Positions 7,911 through 13,029 of a stretch of DNA of 20,179 nucleotides are shown here, in pieces (position 1 is the stretch's first letter; each line of letters opens with the position of its first letter). The position numbers and the translations under genes are program-made. The notes under the pieces are model-generated. The model saw nothing but the letters and a program-made list of their open reading frames with translations, had not been told where the DNA came from and ran no database searches. Source of the DNA: Microcaldota archaeon (GTDB lineage: Archaea; Micrarchaeota; Micrarchaeia; Micrarchaeales; CABMGC01); contig JAGWHN010000015.1 in the NCBI GenBank assembly GCA_028866785.1, forward strand, positions 1 through 20,179, written 5' to 3'.

Positions 7911-9083
7911 CTATCCTAGTCTTCTGAGGCCTCTTTCTAGTTCAGCTATCACATCCTCTGGATTCTCAAGCCCTACGGAGAGCCTGAAAAAAGTCCGTGT
8001 GATTCCAAGCCTTTGCCTCTCCTGCTCGGTTAGCGAGCCATGGCTCATCGTTGCTGGATACGCAAGCAGCGTCTCGGGGCTTGCAAGGCTCTCGCCGTAA
8101 GTGATTATCCCCTTTCTCTGCACTTCCTTTACAAAATGCCTTAATGAATTAACACGATCCGATTCTATTTCAAATGAGACGACCGCGCCAAAGCCGTTTT
8201 TTATCTGCCTCTTTGCTATTTCGTGCGTAGGGTGGGACTCAAGCCCCGGGTAGAGCACCCTTGTTATCCTTTTGTTTCCCGAGAGGTATTCCGCAACCTT
8301 CTTTGCGTTCCTGCTAAGCGCTTCCCACCTCACGCCCAGCGTCTTTGAGCCCTGTATCGCCCTGTAGCACTCATCCGGAGAGAGTATGGCACCAACAGCT
8401 CTTTGCAGGAACTTGAGCTCAGAGTCTAATCTCTCATCTTTTGTTGCAACTACTCCGCCGATCACATCATTGTGGCCCGCGATATACTTGCTAATGCTGT
8501 GTATCGCCGTTTCCGCCCCATAATCATAGGCTCTGGTTGCATTAGGCGGAGTGAACGTCATGTCCGCAACATAGGGGATTCCCCTCTTTTGGGAAACTTC
8601 CCTGACCAGCGAAAGATCAATCGCATTAAGAGAAGGATTTGTGAGCGCTTCGACAAAAAGGTACTTTGTCTTCTTCCCTATTGCGCTTGTTATGCTCTTT
8701 TCCGTCTTGAAATCCGAAGTCGTGAACGTGATGCCGAAATTCCCCATCACTTTGCTTAGCAGCCTTTGCGTTCCCCCATAAACCTCATCAGGGACGACCA
8801 CGCTGTCCCCGGGCCTAAGCGTCATGAAGAACATTGCCTCCGCAGCAAGACCCGATCCGTAAACCGTTGCCCTGCCTCCTCCCTCAAGTGAAGCAAGCTT
8901 CTCCTCAAGTATTGATCTTGTAGGGTTTTGTCCGCGCGAATACTGCCACTTCGATGGCTTTCCGAACTCTTGCTTGTAGGTCTTTGTCCTCACAAGTATT
9001 GGTGCTATCGCGCCTGTTTGCCTGTCAGGTTTCTCTCCCGCGTGAATCAAATCGGTGTCAATGCCAAGCTTTCTCTTTTCCAT
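7911..9083 (-). CDS. Cystathionine gamma-synthase/lyase-type PLP enzyme
   Basis: PLP-dependent enzyme of the Cys/Met metabolism family (trans-sulfuration or direct sulfhydrylation). From the ATG at 9083 it has 390 residues, beginning EKRKLGIDTDLIHAGEKPD as family members do. Seen motifs: YSRGQNPTR (Y48, R50, phosphate and cofactor contacts from the neighbouring subunit), YGSGLAA (75-81), D174 in VADMTFTPP pairing with the pyridine nitrogen, and the Schiff-base lysine K199 in HSISKYIAGHND. The substrate loop reads SLASPETLLAYPATMSHG, differing from the common G-x-x-E-S-L form, so synthase, gamma-lyase or sulfhydrylase cannot be chosen. An ATG at 9134 would add 17 residues not typical of the family; a TTTTAA about 26 bp before 9083 favours the shorter form. 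No other sulfur-metabolism gene is nearby. Confidence 0.88.
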   Translation of the reverse strand: MEKRKLGIDTDLIHAGEKPDRQTGAIAPILVRTKTYKQEFGKPSKWQYSRGQNPTRSILEEKLASLEGGGRATVYGSGLAAEAMFFMTLRPGDSVVVPDEVYGGTQRLLSKVMGNFGITFTTSDFKTEKSITSAIGKKTKYLFVEALTNPSLNAIDLSLVREVSQKRGIPYVADMTFTPPNATRAYDYGAETAIHSISKYIAGHNDVIGGVVATKDERLDSELKFLQRAVGAILSPDECYRAIQGSKTLGVRWEALSRNAKKVAEYLSGNKRITRVLYPGLESHPTHEIAKRQIKNGFGAVVSFEIESDRVNSLRHFVKEVQRKGIITYGESLASPETLLAYPATMSHGSLTEQERQRLGITRTFFRLSVGLENPEDVIAELERGLRRLG

Positions 9084-9184
9084 GAGCTTTCTGCCGCATG
9101 ATCCCTTAAAAGAAGTTTTGCCAAAAATATTCATATGGGAATAACCAAAATGTTTCCAAAATTACCCAAAACTTGCAGTAAATG

Positions 9185-9192
9185 TTTATAAT
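9185..9192 (+). promoter_or_regulatory. TATA box of the 9227-9592 gene
   Basis: TTTATAAT centred about 38 bp before the ATG at 9227, predicting a leader of about 13 nt. Confidence 0.4.
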
Positions 9193-9226
9193 TCTAAATT
9201 GGATTTAATCCTTTAGGGCGAGCTTG

Positions 9227-9592
9227 ATGACAAATTCTATAGGGACCAAGGAAAACCAAAGCTCTGTCATCAGGACCCATCCTCAAACCGAGGGGCATAC
9301 CTCGATATTCCTTCAGGTGGTCCGCTCCAAGCGCGCCTTTGAAACCAAGGAGTTTGCAATCGGGGCGATGCAAAAGCTCAACATGATTGATGCGAAAGTC
9401 CAGGCGGAGTTCAGCCAGATCTTCAAGGACGAGGGGATGAAGCCTTCCCCATCCCTTCCATTTCTCAAGCTTTTGGCGACAAAGATGCCGATTGAGATGC
9501 TTACCGATATCCAAGGCGCAGGAATCCATCGCAAGGCCCTTGAAGTGGTGGAAAGAAGGATAGAGGAGCTCTCAAAGGTAACGAGGAAATAG
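9227..9592 (+). CDS. Hypothetical protein
   Basis: I do not recognise this 121-residue protein. It is soluble, with an N-terminal polar stretch followed by helices (about 38-65 and 75-118) and a short proline-rich link (KPSPSLPF). The ATG at 9227 is chosen over the overlapping in-frame TTG at 9224. The TATA box at 9185-9192 gives it its own promoter, divergent from the PLP-enzyme gene. Codon choice resembles the housekeeping neighbours, so it looks like a resident lineage-specific gene. Its stop is 1 nt from the stop of the convergent membrane-protein gene. Confidence 0.7.
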   Translation: MTNSIGTKENQSSVIRTHPQTEGHTSIFLQVVRSKRAFETKEFAIGAMQKLNMIDAKVQAEFSQIFKDEGMKPSPSLPFLKLLATKMPIEMLTDIQGAGIHRKALEVVERRIEELSKVTRK

Positions 9593-9593
9593 T

Positions 9594-10256
9594 TTACCTT
9601 ATCTTATTCGCTTTCTTAAACTCCTCATGGAAGCTCCCTGCGGCGTTGTAGAGCATCGCAGCTCCTGTAACTGCAAAGACTGTTATTATTGTAATTGAGG
9701 CGACTATGAACGAGAGCGATTGGAATAGCGGCGGATTTGAATAGGCTGTTGATGCAAGCGTTAGGGCCCCAATCACAAAGACAAGCCAGAGTATGAGCGA
9801 TGCGAACCCTATCTCGTAGTAGCTGTGCCCGAAAACCGTGTTCAGGAAAGTGTATAGCAGGAGCATTATTCCCCCAAGGCTAAAGAGCATCATAAGCGAG
9901 GCATCTGCAGGAACCAGGGTTACCGGAAGAGCAAATAGTATTGCGCCAAGGGTTATTGCAATAAGGAAAATACCGATGTTCGTGCTGTGCATCTGGTGTT
10001 CCTTTGAATTCATCAGCTTGGTCGTTATGAGGTGCTTTCTTGAGACGACCCCAAATACCAGCCCAATCCCCACCGCAAGCAGCACCGCCCACATCATCAA
10101 TATGTTTGTCAGGTTAAGTGCGAAGTTTTGGGAGAGCAGGTTTGTGAACACAAATCCTATGCTGTAGATTGCGGCGAACATGACGAAAAGCAGGCCTAGC
10201 ACCTTCCTGTTCTGGACCGCCCAGAACTTCCTAACATGCTCCCTTGCTTGTCTCAA
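9594..10256 (-). CDS. Six-helix integral membrane protein
   Basis: A 220-residue protein with a basic N-terminus and six clear hydrophobic segments at about 19-41, 47-71, 92-115, 120-142, 149-171 and 179-203; the C-terminus is short and charged. There are no recognisable transporter or enzyme motifs, and no conserved charged residues inside the helices that would suggest a mechanism. It lies downstream of the prepilin peptidase on the same strand with a 46-bp gap, so the two could share a transcript. Function unknown. Confidence 0.75.
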   Translation of the reverse strand: MRQAREHVRKFWAVQNRKVLGLLFVMFAAIYSIGFVFTNLLSQNFALNLTNILMMWAVLLAVGIGLVFGVVSRKHLITTKLMNSKEHQMHSTNIGIFLIAITLGAILFALPVTLVPADASLMMLFSLGGIMLLLYTFLNTVFGHSYYEIGFASLILWLVFVIGALTLASTAYSNPPLFQSLSFIVASITIITVFAVTGAAMLYNAAGSFHEEFKKANKIR

Positions 10257-10302
10257 CTTTACACCAATAAAGCCTACTCATTATGTATTAAAAAGGCTAT
10301 CG

Positions 10303-11199
10303 CTAGATGATTAGCAGCAGCAAATTTCCAAGCAGCAGCGAGGCAACAACCCCTATTAGGGTAGGGAGCGCAAGGGGTATGGCGTTCTTGTAGACCGGCA
10401 GCTTCCTTCCAACCCCGATCACCTTGTGCACAAACTCCTCTGTCGCAAGCTTCCCAAACTTCGGGTACTTTGCCTTGAAGAAGGCGACGTCCTCCTTCCT
10501 CATCAGGTCCACCGCTATAATGTCCCCCGCTTCCACCTTGTTCGGGTATACTCTCTGTATCATCTGCAGCATTATCTGCCTCTCAAAGATTATCATCACC
10601 ACCGAAGGGATTGCAATCAGGGCAATAATTGCAAGAGCAAGGTAGCTAAATCCAAACGAGTATGTCATGAAGAGAAAGAGAGAGCCGTATGCAAGCACCA
10701 TTATCGCAGACTTTGCCATCATGTTCTGCGTTATCCCTTTTCTCACCTTCTTGAAATCCGCACTTTTCATCCTTGAGATGTAGTATATGGGCACAAGCAG
10801 GATTGCCGCAATCCCTGTGGCTATGAATATCGAGAGTATGAACGGCAATCCGAATTGGGCTGCCCCAAGCCAGATAGGGATTGGCTGAACCGGTATGATT
10901 AGGGAGAGCGCAACGAACTCAAATCCATCCCCAAGGCCTAGCTGCCCCACCCTATAGAGTGCATATGATAGCGCTCCCACAACAATTGCAATCAGCAGGC
11001 TGTAGAGCATCGTGTTCCAGTCAAGCGCTGCCGTGAAGAGTATTCCCACAAGAACGCTGGCGTAGGCAACCGTGTCGGGTATGTCCCTCTTGTTGAACAG
11101 GTCGTATCCCGCGTAGATTATAGCAATTATCAGCACGGCAGGGAGCCTTAGCTGATCAAGCATCGTCAAGACTGAGGCGTCAAACAAAAATACCGACAT
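10303..11199 (-). CDS. Archaeal type IV prepilin/prearchaellin peptidase (A24 family)
   Basis: Membrane aspartyl peptidase of the FlaK/PibD/EppA type that removes the class III signal peptide from pilin or archaellin precursors. Both catalytic aspartates are visible: D33 in YAGYDLFNKRDIPD, the cytoplasmic motif after the first helix, and D91 in the GxGD motif GLGDGFEF. The 298-residue chain has several hydrophobic helices and, between them, a charged cytoplasmic region (about 185-265, with REMK- and KAKYPKFGK-like stretches) that is long for the family. The ATG at 11199 is used; a TTG just upstream is in frame. A TATA box 26 bp before it fits a leaderless mRNA, and a 9-bp-arm inverted repeat lies between TATA and ATG. 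No pilin gene is recognisable in the window. Confidence 0.85.
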   Translation of the reverse strand: MSVFLFDASVLTMLDQLRLPAVLIIAIIYAGYDLFNKRDIPDTVAYASVLVGILFTAALDWNTMLYSLLIAIVVGALSYALYRVGQLGLGDGFEFVALSLIIPVQPIPIWLGAAQFGLPFILSIFIATGIAAILLVPIYYISRMKSADFKKVRKGITQNMMAKSAIMVLAYGSLFLFMTYSFGFSYLALAIIALIAIPSVVMIIFERQIMLQMIQRVYPNKVEAGDIIAVDLMRKEDVAFFKAKYPKFGKLATEEFVHKVIGVGRKLPVYKNAIPLALPTLIGVVASLLLGNLLLLII

Positions 11200-11221
11200 C
11201 AAGGAGTATAATCTCCTTGAT
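11198..11221. promoter_or_regulatory. Inverted repeat, candidate operator of the prepilin peptidase gene
   Basis: Perfect 9-bp arms ATCAAGGAG (11198-11206) and CTCCTTGAT (11213-11221) around TATAAT. The repeat begins in the start codon and ends at the TATA box, so a bound protein would block initiation. Confidence 0.5.
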
Positions 11222-11229
11222 TTTATAAA
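11222..11229 (-). promoter_or_regulatory. TATA box of the prepilin peptidase gene
   Basis: TTTATAAA, self-complementary, centred 26.5 bp before the ATG at 11199, which implies a leaderless transcript. Confidence 0.5.
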
Positions 11230-11293
11230 CGTATCTCACATTTCTTTTTTCCGCGCAAAATTTACTCCGACAAACGCCAAGTTGTAGAAAAGA

Positions 11294-11299
11294 TTTAAA
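11294..11299 (+). promoter_or_regulatory. Strong TATA box before the structured leader
   Basis: TTTAAA in the context AAAGATTTAAATACC, with purine-rich bases before it as in archaeal BRE/TATA promoters. Transcription should start near 11320-11324, about 140 nt before the regulator's start codon at 11466. Confidence 0.6.
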
Positions 11300-11319
11300 T
11301 ACCAAAGACTTCACAAGTG

Positions 11320-11448
11320 ATATCATGTCTACGCTACAGACCTGGCATACTTACGTGTATAGGTTGGTTAGCGTAGCTAAGGTATGCTTTATCTCAGGCA
11401 ACATTAACTTGTTGCCAATGGGAAGCGCATAAAGGCTGTCTGTTTTTT
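11320..11448 (+). ncRNA. Candidate structured small RNA or regulatory leader
   Basis: The region begins about 25 bp after a strong TATA box and ends in a T6 run (11443-11448). Several complementary segments are visible. CTACGCTA (11329-11336) pairs with TAGCGTAG (11369-11376), with inner pairings ACCT/AGGT and ATAC/GTAT forming one long interrupted hairpin. CTTTAT (11387-11392) pairs with ATAAAG (11429-11434), enclosing a second hairpin GGCAACA/TGTTGCC (11397-11403/11410-11416). No known archaeal RNA family (5S, SRP, RNase P, tRNA, C/D box) is recognisable. An ATG frame of 35 codons (11325-11432) is also open, so a small protein is the alternative. Confidence 0.45.
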
Positions 11449-11465
11449 AATTCGGGTGTTGCCTT

Positions 11466-11822
11466 ATGCGTGGAATATATAGAGAGTATATCAAAAATTC
11501 AATCAAAGCCCTAGTGCGAACCAGGAAGGAACAGGTGATAATCGCCGAAATAGGGTTTGACGAGATTGCTACTGCTACCAGCTTTGTGGAGTATATCTTC
11601 GAGAAGTACGGCTTCTCGAGATCCTGCATCTGGTACAACCTAAAGAAGCTAAAGCAAAAGGGAGTGGTGGATTTTGCCGAGAAGTGCGAGTCGGAGGTCA
11701 ACAAGCCTCTGTTCTTGACAAAAGAGGGAGTTGGAACTCTGAGGGCCATTCTGTCACGAGGAGCGGCGGCGCAGGGAGTGGCGCCGAAGCCCTCAGGGTC
11801 CATCTCATTCACGCCATACTAG
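11466..11822 (+). CDS. Winged-helix DNA-binding regulator
   Basis: A 118-residue protein with a basic N-terminus, a helix-turn-helix at about residues 41-68 (VEYIFEKYGFSRSCIWYNLK, then KLKQKGVVDF) and a wing ending in NKPLFLTKEG (79-88). This is the layout of small archaeal winged-helix regulators in which a recognition helix is followed by 'K-L-K-x-K-G'. The last 25 residues (RGAAAQGVAPKPSGS region) are low complexity and probably disordered. Its likely promoter lies about 170 bp upstream, leaving a structured leader of about 140 nt, unusual in a window where most genes look leaderless. Its target is unknown. Before the transposon inserted 12 bp after its stop, the next gene would have been the small membrane protein now at 14932. 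Confidence 0.75.
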   Translation: MRGIYREYIKNSIKALVRTRKEQVIIAEIGFDEIATATSFVEYIFEKYGFSRSCIWYNLKKLKQKGVVDFAEKCESEVNKPLFLTKEGVGTLRAILSRGAAAQGVAPKPSGSISFTPY

Positions 11823-11833
11823 CCTTGCCTTTG

Positions 11834-11842
11834 GCCTTCGGG
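11834..11842 (+). repeat. Target-site duplication, left copy
   Basis: GCCTTCGGG, repeated at 14882-14890 in the same orientation, directly abutting the terminal inverted repeats of the element. A further G at 11843/14891 also matches, so the duplication may be counted as 9 or 10 bp. Confidence 0.75.
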
Positions 11843-11854
11843 GGCTTTGTAGGA
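11843..11854 (+). repeat. Left terminal inverted repeat
   Basis: GGCTTTGTAGGA, perfect inverted match to 14870-14881. Confidence 0.8.
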
Positions 11855-11862
11855 AAAATGAC

Positions 11863-11898
11863 ATTAAACCGACAGAAAAAGGATTAAAACGACAGAAA
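11863..11898 (+). repeat. Left subterminal tandem motif (two copies, 20-bp period)
   Basis: ATTAAACCGACAGAAA at 11863 and ATTAAAACGACAGAAA at 11883 match at 15 of 16 positions. Two further copies of the core lie near the right end with the same 20-bp period. They are placed where transposase-binding sites would be expected. Confidence 0.6.
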
Positions 11899-12384
11899 TT
11901 ATTGCTTTGGGAAACTGGCTTTATGTGCTTCAAATATCTCTATTGCCTTCTGCGAGTCAATTATCAAATTAGAACACTGGACGTTTATCTTATCTAATGC
12001 TGTTGCAATTTCCAATAGTTTTTTGTCCTCACTAACAACATAGATATTCTTATGTGATAAAGATTTCCAAAATGCCAACAGCAGCACTGCAATCTGATGA
12101 TTAGAAGCAACATCTTTGTATATTTCTGGTAAACCCTCTTCAATTATCGCATCGTCATTTATCAAAAAATCATACGCAGGTCTATTTCCAAAAACAACTC
12201 TTAATGCGTCTTTCAAAGGAATAGGAATTATAGTAATTTTAAGGTCGGTATTCTGATTAAACATTATCACAGAATATAGAAATTTCCTTGCCAATTCAGA
12301 ACTACTATCGTGCGTGTGATTAATGACTTCATCATAAATCGACCAATCGGGAATAAAATATAAACTATGTTGGAAAGGTTTCAT
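11899..12384 (-). CDS. Possible PIN-like domain protein (transposon cargo)
   Basis: A 161-residue protein whose C-terminal half resembles the end of a PIN-like nuclease fold: NHQIAVLLLAFW (95-106), then NIYVVSEDKKLLEIA (113-127), recalling the usual '...vvT-x-D-x-x-L...' strand and acidic residue, then a helix-rich end. The N-terminus reads LYFIPDWSIYDEVI, with acidic residues where a PIN domain would have its first metal ligand. The third usual acidic position is Asn (N95), so activity is doubtful and the assignment tentative. It lies 28 nt downstream of a 72-residue protein on the same strand, an arrangement seen in toxin-antitoxin pairs. A+T-rich codon use matches the rest of the element. 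Confidence 0.6.
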   Translation of the reverse strand: MKPFQHSLYFIPDWSIYDEVINHTHDSSSELARKFLYSVIMFNQNTDLKITIIPIPLKDALRVVFGNRPAYDFLINDDAIIEEGLPEIYKDVASNHQIAVLLLAFWKSLSHKNIYVVSEDKKLLEIATALDKINVQCSNLIIDSQKAIEIFEAHKASFPKQ

Positions 12385-12412
12385 GCTAAGACCAAGTTTA
12401 GAAATCGAGAGT

Positions 12413-12631
12413 TTAACTACCTAATATCTGCTCAAACACCTTCTCGTCAAAGATCTGTGCATCTATGACTCTTATTGAAGGAGAATTTGTCGCAATCTTC
12501 AAAGCGAGTACTGATTCAGGCTTAGCGTCTGCTATAACCTTCTTTGCTTCAGGGCTAACGCTGGTAAAGAGTGCCTCTCTATATCTATCAAGTCTAACCA
12601 ACTTAATGGTATAGACATCCTTGGTTGCCAT
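12413..12631 (-). CDS. Small protein upstream of the PIN-like gene
   Basis: A 72-residue soluble protein I do not recognise. It starts MATKDVYTIKLVRLDRY, probably two strands, followed by alternating helices and strands, and ends FEQILGS. It lies immediately upstream of the possible PIN-like protein, so an antitoxin or partner role is possible by position only; no DNA-binding motif is visible. A TATA-like TATTTAA at 12659-12665 is about 31 bp before the ATG, giving a leader of about 5 nt. Just beyond it is CCTA-AGTTA-TAGG, whose half-sites resemble the AbrB-operator half-sites elsewhere in the element. Confidence 0.6.
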   Translation of the reverse strand: MATKDVYTIKLVRLDRYREALFTSVSPEAKKVIADAKPESVLALKIATNSPSIRVIDAQIFDEKVFEQILGS

Positions 12632-12658
12632 AGTATCACTTGAAATACAACCTTACCT

Positions 12659-12665
12659 TATTTAA
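12659..12665 (-). promoter_or_regulatory. TATA box of the small-protein/PIN-like pair
   Basis: TATTTAA on the plus strand (TTAAATA on the coding strand), centred about 31 bp before the ATG at 12631. Confidence 0.4.
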
Positions 12666-12762
12666 GCCTAAGTTATAGGTTTGTAGGTTTTCGGAGTATC
12701 CCAATACAGCTTGGTATTTAAGTAATAAAAGAGATGCCTAAGAAACCTTTACCTCAGGTATC

Positions 12763-12936
12763 TTATGTACTGGTGGGTTTTTTCCTCAGTATTAGCTCAT
12801 TTTCTCTAACTTCAGACTCTAATTCTTCCCCAGACTTCCACCCTAACCACTCTACTTTTTCTGGGGGTATTGTAATAATCCACTTGACATACTCCTTCTT
12901 ACCCACATAGCGAGAAAGACGTTTTTGTAGTCGCAT
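12763..12936 (-). CDS. AbrB-like (SpoVT/AbrB) DNA-binding protein
   Basis: A short gene of 57 residues with the archaeal AbrB swapped-hairpin pattern: MRLQKRLSRYVGKKEY, then VKWIITIPPEKVEWLGWKSG (residues 17-36), then a strand-turn-strand ending LILRKK (48-53). The 'W-x-I-T-I-P-x-x-x-V-E-x-L-G-W-K-x-G' run is close to diagnostic. Such proteins bind short palindromes as dimers or tetramers and often act as antitoxin-type or autoregulatory repressors. It diverges from the transposase, and four TTAGGTRCCTAA palindromes occupy the shared 93-bp control region, so it most likely represses itself and the transposase. TTTAAAA 26 bp before the ATG fits a leaderless mRNA. It is not fused to a toxin and no toxin follows it directly. 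Confidence 0.82.
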   Translation of the reverse strand: MRLQKRLSRYVGKKEYVKWIITIPPEKVEWLGWKSGEELESEVRENELILRKKPTST

Positions 12937-12945
12937 AATGCTCTT

Positions 12946-12957
12946 TTAGGTGCCTAT
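12946..12957. promoter_or_regulatory. Palindromic operator O1
   Basis: TTAGGTGCCTAT, one mismatch from TTAGGTRCCTAA. It lies between the TATA box and the ATG of the AbrB-like gene. Confidence 0.6.
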
Positions 12958-12958
12958 C

Positions 12959-12965
12959 TTTAAAA
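12959..12965 (-). promoter_or_regulatory. TATA box of the AbrB-like gene
   Basis: TTTAAAA on the plus strand, centred 26 bp before the ATG at 12936. Operators O1 and O2 flank it. Confidence 0.5.
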
Positions 12966-12969
12966 GACT

Positions 12970-12981
12970 TTCGGTACCTAA
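12970..12981. promoter_or_regulatory. Palindromic operator O2
   Basis: TTCGGTACCTAA, one mismatch from the consensus, between the two divergent TATA boxes. Confidence 0.55.
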
Positions 12982-12990
12982 AACAAACCT

Positions 12991-12998
12991 TTATATAA
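12991..12998 (+). promoter_or_regulatory. TATA box of the transposase gene
   Basis: TTATATAA centred about 35 bp before the ATG at 13030, predicting a leader of about 10 nt, all of it inside operator O4. Confidence 0.55.
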
Positions 12999-13000
12999 GA

Positions 13001-13012
13001 TTAGGTACCTAA
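13001..13012. promoter_or_regulatory. Palindromic operator O3
   Basis: TTAGGTACCTAA, a perfect 12-bp palindrome just downstream of the transposase TATA box. Confidence 0.65.
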
Positions 13013-13017
13013 TATTA

Positions 13018-13029
13018 TTAGGTGCCTAA
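13018..13029. promoter_or_regulatory. Palindromic operator O4
   Basis: TTAGGTGCCTAA, ending one base before the transposase ATG, so it covers the expected transcription start. Confidence 0.65.

Noticed and set aside
5772..7925. Integrated element bounded by tRNA-Glu and a duplicated tRNA 3' end
   Set aside because: No repeat of the tRNA 3' end was found after the peptidase gene or elsewhere in the window, and no integrase is present.
11329..11387. H-type pseudoknot formed by two interleaved stems
   Set aside because: With a 1-nt link between the second strands and only 8 nt between the first strands, both stems are unlikely to form together. They are better read as alternative pairings.
11863..11898. 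CRISPR array suggested by short regularly spaced repeats
   Set aside because: Only two copies, with a 4-bp gap, no spacers of normal length and no cas genes. The matching pair at the other end shows they belong to the transposon.
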